Positions 35,240 through 44,584 are shown, counted from the first letter of the stretch. The stretch is DNA of 64,000 bases from Fimbriimonadaceae bacterium (GCA_019694835.1 JAIBBE010000107.1:84349-148348), one strand, 5' to 3'. Notes: a model not told the origin generated them from the letters alone. Numbers and translations: made by a program.

Positions 35240-37491
35240 CGAATGAAATTACGGACGCTCGCGGAACCTTGCACGGTAATCGACTGGCCGTTGGGCAAGT
35301 TCGACTGCGGGAAGTTCCGAATCGTCAGGTTAATGTCCAGCACTTGTCGCGTGTCGTAATCGATCGCAAACGTATCGCTGGGCTCAGTAAATTGGAAGCG
35401 GTAGGAGACGAAGATGTTCCCCGTCGGCAGCGGTTCGCCGAATCGGCTGTTGAACTCAACGTATCCCTTACGGAACTGCGGCTGCAGCACCGCCGAGACG
35501 AAGTCCTGGTTGTTGTAAACGGTCGGGTCGTAGCCGTTCGCGATGAGCTGGAAGCCCTGGGTGCCGGCACCAGTCGCATCGAAATCTGCCCACAGCGGCT
35601 CCTGCTGATCGACGTAGTTGATCAGGTACTGGTTGGGGCCTACCGGACGCTGGGTGACCCGCTGGTAGCGCACGGGGCGACCGTAGTTCGGGCCGGGATT
35701 CTGGTCCGGACCGATGACCACGTCGCTGCCGGGCACGATCGACGTTCGGGGGAAACCGAGCGTCGGGTGCATTGGACTGGGCGTTCCGTCGGCCTGAGCC
35801 GTAACACGAAGGTCGATGAAGCGCTTACAGAATCGCTCACGTGGCAGATCGATCGGCGGTTGGCTAGCGTCCTGCCGTGAGTTCAGCAGCAGCGTATCCC
35901 AGTCGTTCCAGAGCCGATTGAATCTCTGATTGATCGTGTTGAACGTGTAGAATTGACCGCCCCCAATCGTATTGTCGTTAGCGGGAGTCAGAGCTGGCCC
36001 AGTTCCGACAAACGGCCGGTTGTCCGCCAGTCCGGCTGGCGGAGCGTCCACGCCGACTTCTTCGATCGGGAAGCTGGAAATGAGCTCGCCCGACTTCGGA
36101 TCGAGGTTGAACAGCACGGCCAGCCGGCGCAGGGCTTGGTCACTGAGCACCGTGTTCCCAAGATTCGTTGTGAACGGATACGGATTTCCGTACCGAACAT
36201 CGGTGCGGTAACCCGAGAGATTGAAGATATGTCGCCGGGCCGCGATATCACGCTCGTCACCCAGAGTCGGATCAAACGCGAACAATGAGTATCCCGGAGC
36301 CAAAGTCGGTTCCTCGCCCGGTCTGCGACGGTCGGCAATGACGTAAGGGTTGAGCGCTCCACCCGGCGTATCGGAGCGTCGCCACGTCTCTCGAATCTGG
36401 CCAGCGAAGATATCGCGATTCGGGTCGGTCGGGGTGACTTGACCATTGACGCCGAACTGGACGGGCCAGAGCCCGGGCCAGGCCCGAACGAACGTGTCGG
36501 TCCAGGCACCGAAGTTTGTGCGGTAGACGTCGGGACCGATCTTAGCCGAGTTAGTGGTCTCTTCTCCGCTGCGCACGGCCATCATGCCCATGGGGGGCTC
36601 GCTGGTCTGTCGCTTGGGAGTGAACTGAACCAGGGGGAAGATGCGCGGCACGTTGCCGTCATAGATCGGGCGGCGGCTCTGCTTGTTGAAGATCGCCTGG
36701 ATCATGTCGTACCGGCTGAATTCCGTCACGATGCTTGCCCGGTTCATCCACGCCTGAACGCGGCGCGCCTTTGCCGGAGTACCGTCCGGCAGGAAAAACT
36801 GCGGGTCGTCGTAGATCGGTTCGTTGGTGTTCGGATCAACTTCGAAGAGGTCGGTATTGACTTGGCGGACGCCGTTAACCCAAATGTAGGGCTGAGCCTC
36901 GGCGCGCCAAAGGACGTACAGGTTATCCGGCTGACCGTTGCGGGCCATCAGGATGCCGTCATAGCCGTTGTTATAGGTTCCAGGCTCGTCCGTGCGCTGC
37001 CCATTGAGCAGGAGGCGGAAGGGTTGCTTGAGCCCGATAAAGTAGCGAACGAGTGTCGTTCCCGCCGCGACCGGCAGCACCACTTGACCTTTAGGCGCGT
37101 GCAGCGTCGGATCGATGAGGCCCGTATTGGGATTGGTAAAGACGCCCGGGTTGTTGGGGTCGATGCTCTCCTCACCTTGTGCGGGCTTGATGATATCCAG
37201 TTTGGCGTTCTCGATCCGGACGATCTCCTGGGCGCCGTTCTGGCCGGGGATCCGAATATCGAGGGCACCCCGCGGTCCTGTATTGTCTCGGACACCGGCG
37301 CTATTCGCGATTTCGCGTGAGACGCGGTCAATCAAGACCCGCGCCCGATCTTGGGCGTCGGCAAATGCCTGAGCCGCTCGCGTCAGGTTGAAGCTCTGGA
37401 TCATCGGAATCGAGATGATCGTGAGCAGGATCGCGGTGATCGCCATCACCGTAATGAGTTCGATGAGTGTAAAGCCTCGGCGACGTCGCAT
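35236..37491 (-). CDS. PilW/GspJ-like minor pseudopilin, enlarged
   Basis: The ATG at 37491 gives MRRRRGFTLIELITVMAITA, a canonical type III prepilin leader (cleavage after Gly, Phe+1, Glu+5). The product is 751 residues; an upstream in-frame ATG at 37554 lies inside the preceding gene and is unlikely. The ATG shares one base with the TGA of the PilV-like gene. After the helix, a GspJ/PilW-like segment follows (FADAQDRARVLIDRVSREIANS), then a very long beta-rich part not seen in usual family members (about 200-330 residues). It should be cleaved and methylated by the prepilin peptidase encoded at 40473-41516. Confidence 0.82.
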   Translation of the reverse strand: MRRRRGFTLIELITVMAITAILLTIISIPMIQSFNLTRAAQAFADAQDRARVLIDRVSREIANSAGVRDNTGPRGALDIRIPGQNGAQEIVRIENAKLDIIKPAQGEESIDPNNPGVFTNPNTGLIDPTLHAPKGQVVLPVAAGTTLVRYFIGLKQPFRLLLNGQRTDEPGTYNNGYDGILMARNGQPDNLYVLWRAEAQPYIWVNGVRQVNTDLFEVDPNTNEPIYDDPQFFLPDGTPAKARRVQAWMNRASIVTEFSRYDMIQAIFNKQSRRPIYDGNVPRIFPLVQFTPKRQTSEPPMGMMAVRSGEETTNSAKIGPDVYRTNFGAWTDTFVRAWPGLWPVQFGVNGQVTPTDPNRDIFAGQIRETWRRSDTPGGALNPYVIADRRRPGEEPTLAPGYSLFAFDPTLGDERDIAARRHIFNLSGYRTDVRYGNPYPFTTNLGNTVLSDQALRRLAVLFNLDPKSGELISSFPIEEVGVDAPPAGLADNRPFVGTGPALTPANDNTIGGGQFYTFNTINQRFNRLWNDWDTLLLNSRQDASQPPIDLPRERFCKRFIDLRVTAQADGTPSPMHPTLGFPRTSIVPGSDVVIGPDQNPGPNYGRPVRYQRVTQRPVGPNQYLINYVDQQEPLWADFDATGAGTQGFQLIANGYDPTVYNNQDFVSAVLQPQFRKGYVEFNSRFGEPLPTGNIFVSYRFQFTEPSDTFAIDYDTRQVLDINLTIRNFPQSNLPNGQSITVQGSASVRNFIR

Positions 37492-39485
37492 CAGTTGTTC
37501 AGCCCTCCCATGAGGAAAGTCTCCGTGCGGCTGCGTCGCCACCCACGTTGCCATGCTTCGTATCGCTGCATGTTGACCGCCGGATCAGCGGTAAGCGTAA
37601 ACGTGAGTGGGTTCCACAGACTTCGCACACCCACCGAGGCTCCACGGATACGACGCACCGCATAGCCGTTGTCAAATCTCAGCGCGAGCGCGGGAAGCGA
37701 ATCGTTGATATCGACGAAACCCAGATCGGGTTCGCCTGGCCTCGGCGCTTGAACTATGAACTGCTGCTCATAGGCGACTTCAAGATCTCCCGTGAGTTCG
37801 TTCTCGTACCAGACTTCGCCGAGAATGACCTGCTTGCCAATCTCCGTAACCGGGAAGTAAACGCGCGTGTCGTCGTCGTCGTTGATCAAGTTGTTCGACC
37901 CGCCGACATAGGCCTGCCTGTAGCCGAGGGACAATTCCCAGACCAGTTGGTAGGCTCGAACGGCCTTGTCCACCTGGATCGACCACTCATTGACGCCTTG
38001 GTAAATGGCGCGCACGCTGCGGCCGCGGATATCGCGGATCGCGTTCGGTGCGGTCGCGCGGGGGTACATGATGCGGGCACCAAGCTCGTCCGGATTGTTC
38101 GTGACTGCCGGATCGTCGATGAACTGGACGACTCCGCCCGACTTATCGACGGTGTAGCACGACGGCAAGAAGACGCCACCGGTTTCGGTGTCGACGAGCA
38201 CGAAGTCTCGTTCCTCTGGCTGCCCGTTCTGATCGGCAACATTGAATCCAACACCCGAATAGCGGCGCTGGTCGGCGTAGTTGTTGTTCTTGACCTTGAT
38301 CGTGTTCAGCACGAGCTTCTGGTCGAACGGAAGCTGATTGGGCACGCGGAAATCATCACGAATGAGACGCCAGTCGAAGACGTCATAGTCGACGCGGGCG
38401 TTCAAAGGCACCCGGCCACGCCCGCGTCGCTCCTGGTAGTTGAAACCGAGCGGGTTGAACAGCATCAGACCCAGTTTGTCGTCCACGAAGTCGTATTGGT
38501 AGGCGGCATCGTCGCGAAGGGATGCATTGTTCCGTACGTCCGCTTCGGTCAGGAATTGCGGGGCCATCGTGGAGCCGATCTGGTCGAATACTCGCGCCAC
38601 TTGGATGGTGTCGATGTCGGCCCGGATAAAGGTTTCGCCTGGACCCACGAGTTCGGAGTTCAGGTCAAACACGACATACCCTCGGCGCTGACCCAGCGCC
38701 GGTGAGGGAACGCTCAACAGTTTGACGATAACGTCCTTCTGAACCGTTTGGCCGCCTTGATTCACGTAAACGGAGCAGGACAGCCGGAAGGTCCGCGCAT
38801 AGTTCGTGACGTCGGCCCGGTACGGCCCTTGCGGCAGCGCCAAGAAGGCTCCAGCCTCATCGACCAGTGCAACATAATCTTGGCGAACTGGGAAGCTTGG
38901 ATCGACATTTTCGACGACGCGAAGCTGAAGGTCGTTGCCGTAGACCAAGAACGTCTCGGGGTACGTCGGGTCGTAGATCACCGGGGCAAACTGGCAAGCC
39001 ATGAGCCCACCGTAGGAGTTGCCGGTCGATGTGGGCTGGCTCAGGTAGCGGGGCGCAGGCACCGTGCGCGTTTCTGCCACGACTCGGGTCATGACGTTGG
39101 CACCAGAGAGATACTGCCATTTGCCCATGGGCTGGTTAGCCGCATCGAGGAAGTTGCCGTTAATATCCAGACCAACTGCGCCGGCTGGCCCAAGGTCCCC
39201 CGGCCGCCGCGTCAGATCCGCGACCACACGGAATTTGCCATTGCCAGCATCGTACTCCCATCGCGTGGGGAGAATAGCGGTCGGCAGCTGGTCGGCTTGG
39301 TTCTTCAGTCGCTCCATTTCAGCCCGAATAAGGCTGGTCGCGACCGTGTTGTTCCTCGTCGTGCGCAGGATGTTCAGACCGCCGGGAAAGATCTGGGCGA
39401 TGGCAAGAATTCCGACAAGGAAGACCACGATCACCACCAGAATCTCGATCAGCGATGCGCCAGTTTTTCGGTTAAAGCGCTTCAT
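37491..39485 (-). CDS. PilV/GspI-like minor pseudopilin, enlarged
   Basis: Starting at ATG 39485, the product begins MKRFNRKTGASLIEILVVIV: Gly, then ASLIE with the conserved Glu at +5 and a hydrophobic helix ending in IAQIFPGGLNILR. This is a PilV/GspI-type leader. It is 664 residues instead of the common 120-180. The rest is beta-rich with repeated short strands. The stop overlaps the start of the PilW-like gene by 1 bp. The 58-bp gap to the upstream prepilin gene contains no obvious terminator. Confidence 0.82.
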   Translation of the reverse strand: MKRFNRKTGASLIEILVVIVVFLVGILAIAQIFPGGLNILRTTRNNTVATSLIRAEMERLKNQADQLPTAILPTRWEYDAGNGKFRVVADLTRRPGDLGPAGAVGLDINGNFLDAANQPMGKWQYLSGANVMTRVVAETRTVPAPRYLSQPTSTGNSYGGLMACQFAPVIYDPTYPETFLVYGNDLQLRVVENVDPSFPVRQDYVALVDEAGAFLALPQGPYRADVTNYARTFRLSCSVYVNQGGQTVQKDVIVKLLSVPSPALGQRRGYVVFDLNSELVGPGETFIRADIDTIQVARVFDQIGSTMAPQFLTEADVRNNASLRDDAAYQYDFVDDKLGLMLFNPLGFNYQERRGRGRVPLNARVDYDVFDWRLIRDDFRVPNQLPFDQKLVLNTIKVKNNNYADQRRYSGVGFNVADQNGQPEERDFVLVDTETGGVFLPSCYTVDKSGGVVQFIDDPAVTNNPDELGARIMYPRATAPNAIRDIRGRSVRAIYQGVNEWSIQVDKAVRAYQLVWELSLGYRQAYVGGSNNLINDDDDTRVYFPVTEIGKQVILGEVWYENELTGDLEVAYEQQFIVQAPRPGEPDLGFVDINDSLPALALRFDNGYAVRRIRGASVGVRSLWNPLTFTLTADPAVNMQRYEAWQRGWRRSRTETFLMGGLNN

Positions 39486-39546
39486 CAAAATTCGTTCGCT
39501 CGCAAATGTAAAGTCAGATCAAAAACAAAGAGGAGAGGCGTGGTGC

Positions 39547-40413
39547 TCAGGGTATCACGCGCCAAGATCGCTCGTGGATCAGCTTGGAATCGTACGTCCG
39601 AGCGCCACCGCCAAGGAAAAGAACGATGTCTCGGCGACCGCCTTCCGGCACGGCACCCTGCCATCCACGGAACCAGCTGTCCCACGTAATGACGGTGCTC
39701 TCAGGTGGATCGTCGTAGCCGAGTTGGCGCGGGTCATCGAAGGGCGAGCCGACGCCAAAGGTCGGATCGCCGGTGCCGATCGCATAGTTCGACCAAAGGA
39801 GCGCATATCGGAGCTCTGTGCGGCGACCGCCGCCGGGCTGCGGAACATCAGCGACGTCGTAGCCGCTGACTTGATAGAACTCCAATCGCGGATTCGTCGG
39901 ACTCTGGGCTAGGGCGGGATTGCGGAGGACGTAGGTGTTCGGACCGTAAGCCTGGCGCGAACCCAGCGTATCATCGAGCGGCGTTTTGTTGCCGTCACCG
40001 TTGAGGTCCAAAATGGGATCGGCACCCACGTTGGCGGTGTAAGCATTCGGCCAAACCGCAGTCGTGATGGCATCACCGCGGGCTCGGTTGTAGGCCGGCT
40101 TGAAGCTGTTGAGGCTATTCACGCGCTTGGGATAGAGGTAGCCGGTGATGTTCTCAGCCGGAATGACATTCCCCGCGTTCGGACCGGATTGATATCGGTT
40201 GACGTACCCCAACAGCGACGGCGGATAGCCGCCTTGGTCGATGCGATAGAGCTGAAGCGCAGACCGAAGATCGTTCAGCGAACTGATATCCGAACTTCGG
40301 TACGCACTGTCTTTGGCTCGCGCATAGACCGGGAAGATAATTGCTGCCAGGAGCGCGATAATCGCAATAACCGTCAGCAGTTCAATGAGCGTAAAGCCAA
40401 GCCGCCTTTTCAT
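39547..40413 (-). CDS. type II pseudopilin, FimU/GspG-like
   Basis: 288 residues, leader MKRRLGFTLIELLTVIAIIA with Glu at +5 and the helix LLAAIIFPVYARAKDSAYRS, matching GspG/FimU/DUF1559-type prepilins. The C-terminal domain contains a calcium-like loop (DLNGDGNKTPLDD) and ends RRDIVLFLGGGARTYDS, resembling the H-X9-DG end region of such proteins. It is the first pseudopilin gene after the prepilin peptidase gene in this minus-strand cluster. It is probably the major or core pseudopilin, or the FimU equivalent that links the tip complex to the fibre. Confidence 0.85.
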   Translation of the reverse strand: MKRRLGFTLIELLTVIAIIALLAAIIFPVYARAKDSAYRSSDISSLNDLRSALQLYRIDQGGYPPSLLGYVNRYQSGPNAGNVIPAENITGYLYPKRVNSLNSFKPAYNRARGDAITTAVWPNAYTANVGADPILDLNGDGNKTPLDDTLGSRQAYGPNTYVLRNPALAQSPTNPRLEFYQVSGYDVADVPQPGGGRRTELRYALLWSNYAIGTGDPTFGVGSPFDDPRQLGYDDPPESTVITWDSWFRGWQGAVPEGGRRDIVLFLGGGARTYDSKLIHERSWRVIP

Positions 40414-40472
40414 AAATCGTTCTTCACCCGTTTAAGCCAATGTTCAGACTGGCTTCATGCAGCCAATGTTCC

Positions 40473-41516
40473 TTAGTGGGGCCGCTCTCCGGTTGCCCAC
40501 TGCCAATAGGACGAAACGAGCGCCCGCAAAGGACCCTCGAAAAGTGCCGCCGCGATCGCGCCCAGCGCCAAATAGGGCCCGAACGGGATCATCGTTGTTT
40601 CTACCTCAGACTCTTCTGCCACCGACTCTACCGCATAGGGGTTCTCGCCGAACCAGCTTTCGTAGAACTTCGGAACAAAGAGCCCGATGATGTCGAAACA
40701 GAGCACATAGCCGATCCCACACTTCAGGATCGAACCGATGGACTCCGGTTGATAGTTTTGATCCTCATCGTCCTCCTCCTGTTCCCCGTCACCCGCCTGA
40801 TTTGAACCTGAGCGGGCACGAACCAGTATTTGTACGGCTCCGAGCACGGCACCCAGAGCAACCGCCATCGCGAAGCTCATCAGGGCCGTAATCGGGAACA
40901 GCATCGCTCCGATTCCGCGCGCCATCTTGATGTCGCCATGCCCCATCGCGTCCTTGCCGAAGAGAATGCGCCCCAGGAAGGTCACGGCCCATAGCGCGCC
41001 AACGCCCACGAGCCAGCCAGCGAGGGCACTGGGAATCCCCCAAGTCATGGCGTTCGGACTGTTCTGGGCAAAAAGGACGGCGTTGTAACCGATGCCAACG
41101 ATCCACATGAACGCGTTGACTTGGTCGGGGATGATAAACCACTTCAGGTCGATGAAGATGGCAGCGACGAGGGCAGCCGAGAACAGCATGAGAGCAACGG
41201 CCCGCACCGGATCCCAACCCGCGATGAGGTGCTGGTACCAAAACGCCGCCCATACTCCACCCGTGAACAGTTCGACAAAGAAGTAGCGTGAGGGAATCTT
41301 TGCCTTGCACTGCCGACACCGCCCTCGAAGCACGAGCCAACTGAACAGCGGGACGAGATCGGGCACGCCCAACTGGTTCTTGCAGGAAGGGCAAAAGCTG
41401 TTCTTAGGTTCAGACAGGGAGAGACCCAGAGGCATCCGATAGATGACCACGTTCAAAAAGCTGCCAATCGCCGCCCCGATCATCAGGCCAACGAGCCACG
41501 TCCATTCAGGAAACAA
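40473..41516 (-). CDS. prepilin peptidase (type IV leader peptidase, A24)
   Basis: 347 residues from a TTG start at 41516 with AGGA 8 nt upstream. It has the zinc-binding pairs CPSC (42, 45) and CRQC (67, 70), the first active Asp in FIDLKWFIIPD (Asp123) and the GxGD motif in GHGDIKM (Asp195), as well as about eight helices. It cleaves prepilin leaders and N-methylates the new Phe. Unlike ordinary members, an insertion of about 75 residues (roughly 234-308) with an acidic run (GEQEEDDEDQ) and one extra hydrophobic helix separates the core from the conserved IPFGPYLALGA segment. It probably processes the pseudopilins encoded downstream and at 56-57 kb. Confidence 0.92.
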   Translation of the reverse strand: MFPEWTWLVGLMIGAAIGSFLNVVIYRMPLGLSLSEPKNSFCPSCKNQLGVPDLVPLFSWLVLRGRCRQCKAKIPSRYFFVELFTGGVWAAFWYQHLIAGWDPVRAVALMLFSAALVAAIFIDLKWFIIPDQVNAFMWIVGIGYNAVLFAQNSPNAMTWGIPSALAGWLVGVGALWAVTFLGRILFGKDAMGHGDIKMARGIGAMLFPITALMSFAMAVALGAVLGAVQILVRARSGSNQAGDGEQEEDDEDQNYQPESIGSILKCGIGYVLCFDIIGLFVPKFYESWFGENPYAVESVAEESEVETTMIPFGPYLALGAIAAALFEGPLRALVSSYWQWATGERPH

Positions 41517-41664
41517 TCCGACATCCTGTCATTTCTATGAGCACTCTACTATTTTGGGTCGCTGGCGACCGATTTTGAGCGCTTACGGGCGGAACGCAAG
41601 ATGATTGGCGCAAATCTTGCTCCGTCTCCGTCTTATGTTGGGGAGAACTCCGACCGATTAGCTT

Positions 41665-42177
41665 ATGGAAGTGATGGATTTTTCTCGAATTGGACTCGCT
41701 CAAGTCGACGCCGGCGCAGGGGTTGGCGAGTTGCTGGGCGTCGCCCTGGGGCCGCTTATCGTCGGCCTGCTCATGTTCTTCTTTGGATTGATGGGGGAGC
41801 GGGCGGGGGTCGTCAAACCGGGGATCAAGTGGCTCGGAATGGTTGCCCTCGTCATCGGCATGGTCATGGGCTGGGACTACTTCAAAAAGGTCACGGGCGA
41901 AGAAGGCCAGACCTTTATCATGCTCAACATGATCGAGAAGAAGAAGTATCTGTACTACGCGGCCTTCATAGCTCCCCTATCCGGCGCTCTTCTCCTCCCC
42001 ATCTGGGCGGTTCTGTCGAAGCGTCGAGCTGCACAATCCCTTGCCGAAGATGAAGAGATCCTCGATGAAGAGTACGAGGATACGGGCGAGGAGGACGAAT
42101 ACTACGAAGAGGACATGGAGGAGGACGAAGAAGAAGAGTTCGTCGACGAAGAACCTGAACCTGAGCCGCCACGATAA
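41665..42177 (+). CDS. three-helix membrane protein with acidic tail
   Basis: 170 residues. Three hydrophobic helices (LLGVALGPLIVGLLMFFFGL, WLGMVALVIGMVMGWDYF, YYAAFIAPLSGALLLPIWAV) are followed by a C-terminal tail of about 50 residues that is mostly Glu and Asp with a few Tyr and a final PEPEPPR. ATG 41665 is used, with ATG 41674 as an alternative. It is divergent from the prepilin peptidase gene, 148 bp away. The tail could bind cations or basic proteins, or act as a low-complexity spacer. No family recognised. Confidence 0.7.
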   Translation: MEVMDFSRIGLAQVDAGAGVGELLGVALGPLIVGLLMFFFGLMGERAGVVKPGIKWLGMVALVIGMVMGWDYFKKVTGEEGQTFIMLNMIEKKKYLYYAAFIAPLSGALLLPIWAVLSKRRAAQSLAEDEEILDEEYEDTGEEDEYYEEDMEEDEEEEFVDEEPEPEPPR

Positions 42178-42218
42178 CTGCTTTTTTGCGACATTTTCTT
42201 TCCGAAATCTCAAAAGTC

Positions 42219-42228
42219 ATTGTAAGAT
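42219..42228 (+). promoter_or_regulatory. possible promoter of 772-frame dockerin gene
   Basis: ATTGTAAGAT contains the TAAGA pentamer shared with upstream regions of the other two dockerin-tailed genes; TAAGAT is a plausible -10 lying about 41 nt before ATG 42270. Confidence 0.3.
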
Positions 42229-42269
42229 GAATGAAGATTCCCGGCAGTTGGGCTGGGCTCGGAGGGGTT

Positions 42270-44549
42270 ATGTCGACCTTGCACGCCCTAAGAAGGGCCA
42301 TTTGTTTTGGGCTTGTCCTCACGTTTGCCGCACTTTCGAACCTGACTCGAGCGGCGGACCTTAAAGTTGTTCAGATCAAGAACACCACCGGGGTGTTTGC
42401 ATCCGATCTTCATGTCACCTTTACCGGCACCGGTGGTCACGTGTTCGTCTCACCGGTATCGGTCATCGCTCCGATGTGTCCGGTACCTGCCGTTCCATCC
42501 AACGGGCAAGTGACCAACACGGTCGTCATCGATTGGGGGGTGCCCTGCGTCGCTCCCGGTGCCACCGTGTGGTTCTGGGTCTTCACCAACAATGGGCCTC
42601 TGGCCTTCAGTTCCGGCTTTTGGACCTTGAACGGAGTGAACATTGGCCCGGCAGTTCCGCCCATCGTGAACCCGGGCGGCGGAGGTGGTGGTGGCGGTGG
42701 TGGCCCGTTTTGGGGAGTCATTCGGCAAACCAAGTGTTTCTCGCTTCGACCTATCATTTACACGCCTTGGCGCAGGCCCGAGGGTGGGGGATGCTGGCGA
42801 CGATGGTGTTGCCGACCGAGAATTTGGTACTTCACGCGCCTGGCGATTTGTCGGTTCGTAACGCGGCGGGGACGCTTGGTGAATACAGGCATCTGTTTCC
42901 CAATCAGCAACTGGGAGTTCTCCTTCCGGACCCGAGAAAAGTACCGCTGGCAGTTCCGAACCATTCGTCCGCCAGATCTGGGCGGCCAAATCATTCCCGT
43001 CAACGGACCCATTCACAACGGTCCGCTGATTCGACGTGCGGGCTTTAACGTGCCCGGCATGTCCAGCTTCGGCAACATCAAGTCCGACAATCAGGGTCAG
43101 ACCTGGTCGTCGAGCATGGACTTCCGAAGCGCATTCTCACAGATTGCGATGGGTATCAACATCGAGCCCGACACAGCGCCGGACCTCGAATCGACCGTGC
43201 AGAAACTCGTCGCTCATGGTCAGAACTGGATCGACTCCGCAGCGATCTTTGGCCAGCTGCGGAATGAAGTACTCCAAGTCAATGCGGCCGAACCCGGCAC
43301 CGACCTGCCTCCGATTGCCAATGACCTCCAGATGCTGCAGAGCAGCTTCATCGGGATTGGCAACCAGTTCCTGAGCGGCGTGTTGCCCACCGATTCGCTC
43401 CTCTGGGAAAACTGCCGCATTGCGATGCAGGACTTGTCCACACGTCTCGGTGCGCTGATGCCGGCGGGACGTAACCTCCATGTTCAGAACGAGCTGATCT
43501 CGATGGCGGAAGGATTCCGCAAGTGTCGCGACATGGTGGCAAGCGGATTCCCCACGATGATGGAGGAGGACGAGTTCCTCTACGCCCTGTTCAACCGCAT
43601 CTATCCGAGTTTCGACGCTGTCTCGGTAGCGATGGGACCGCACGTGCGGTTGCAGATCGATCCCGGCCAAGTTGGGTGGCTTACCCACCTGAGTGACGCT
43701 GGAATCATCCTGCACATCACCAACGCCGCAACCGGCGACCACCTGGACAGCATGGTGGTCGTGCCGAGCGAGTCGGGGGCAATCGACATTCCGATCGACA
43801 ACTACGACATGACGACGGCGCCACAACTTCGGATTGGCTTCAAGTACGACACGTTCCTGAGTCGTTCGATGGTGGTGCCGAATATGGACGGACACACGGC
43901 TCCGATCATGCCGCTTCAGAACGGCGATGTGAACGGTGACGACGTGGTTGATCCAGCCGATGCGACGATGGTGCAAGCGGCCTTGGGGAGCGGCGGACCT
44001 GACGCCACTTCCATTGGCTCGGAAGACCTGAACGCGGACGGGAATGTCGATTTCCTGGACCTGAACCTCGTCTTCTCCAACCTTGGTCAGCAAGGCGATG
44101 GCTTCAAGCTGGTTTCGGGTCAGCTCGAACTCCAGGACTACCTCGGCGATGCCGACGAACAGACGGCCATGCTCGACGTTCGCGACACCTTGGGCAATAC
44201 CCTTGAGAGTCACGAACTGCCGCTTGGTGGTGGGGAGTATGCCTTCCTGACCAATCGGCCAAGCGGCGAGGTCGTGCAAGTCGGAGCGAAAGGGAGCCAT
44301 TGGCTGCGGCGAGGCGTCTTCGCCACGATCCCGGACCACGTCCTGAACGTCGACTTCTCGCTGATCAACGGCGATGCGGACGGCGACAACGAGGTCGGAA
44401 TCGGAGATTACGCCATGTTGTCATTCTCCTACGGTTCGGAGCCCGGCGATGCAAACTACTTGGAGGCCGCCGACTTCAACGGCGACCTGGCGGTGGACAT
44501 CGCCGACTACGCGATCCTGAGTTCCAACTTCGGTATCTCAGGGGACTGA
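42270..44549 (+). CDS. secreted protein with two dockerin modules
   Basis: GGAGG 5 nt before ATG 42270 fixes the start and gives about 759 residues with signal RAICFGLVLTFAALSNLTRA. A beta domain (about 30-130) ends in a Gly run, followed by an unusual Cys/Trp/Arg-rich stretch (roughly 145-235). A helical region follows (about 270-450), then a first dockerin-type pair (DVNGDDVVDPADATMVQAAL and DLNADGNVDFLDLNLVF), a beta-sandwich module with GAKGSHWLRR, and a second dockerin pair ending the protein (DADGDNEVGIGDYAMLS and DFNGDLAVDIADYAILSS). The final tail matches that of the 18948 protein almost exactly. The Cys-rich stretch may reflect compensating frameshifts; see findings. Confidence 0.8.
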   Translation: MSTLHALRRAICFGLVLTFAALSNLTRAADLKVVQIKNTTGVFASDLHVTFTGTGGHVFVSPVSVIAPMCPVPAVPSNGQVTNTVVIDWGVPCVAPGATVWFWVFTNNGPLAFSSGFWTLNGVNIGPAVPPIVNPGGGGGGGGGGPFWGVIRQTKCFSLRPIIYTPWRRPEGGGCWRRWCCRPRIWYFTRLAICRFVTRRGRLVNTGICFPISNWEFSFRTREKYRWQFRTIRPPDLGGQIIPVNGPIHNGPLIRRAGFNVPGMSSFGNIKSDNQGQTWSSSMDFRSAFSQIAMGINIEPDTAPDLESTVQKLVAHGQNWIDSAAIFGQLRNEVLQVNAAEPGTDLPPIANDLQMLQSSFIGIGNQFLSGVLPTDSLLWENCRIAMQDLSTRLGALMPAGRNLHVQNELISMAEGFRKCRDMVASGFPTMMEEDEFLYALFNRIYPSFDAVSVAMGPHVRLQIDPGQVGWLTHLSDAGIILHITNAATGDHLDSMVVVPSESGAIDIPIDNYDMTTAPQLRIGFKYDTFLSRSMVVPNMDGHTAPIMPLQNGDVNGDDVVDPADATMVQAALGSGGPDATSIGSEDLNADGNVDFLDLNLVFSNLGQQGDGFKLVSGQLELQDYLGDADEQTAMLDVRDTLGNTLESHELPLGGGEYAFLTNRPSGEVVQVGAKGSHWLRRGVFATIPDHVLNVDFSLINGDADGDNEVGIGDYAMLSFSYGSEPGDANYLEAADFNGDLAVDIADYAILSSNFGISGD

Positions 44550-44584
44550 CAGGGGCACCGGCACACTGCCGATGCCTAATGCTT

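Noticed and set aside
37492..37554. Longer start of the PilW-like pseudopilin
   Set aside because: It would place 21 residues before the prepilin leader and lie inside the preceding gene; ATG 37491 gives a canonical leader.
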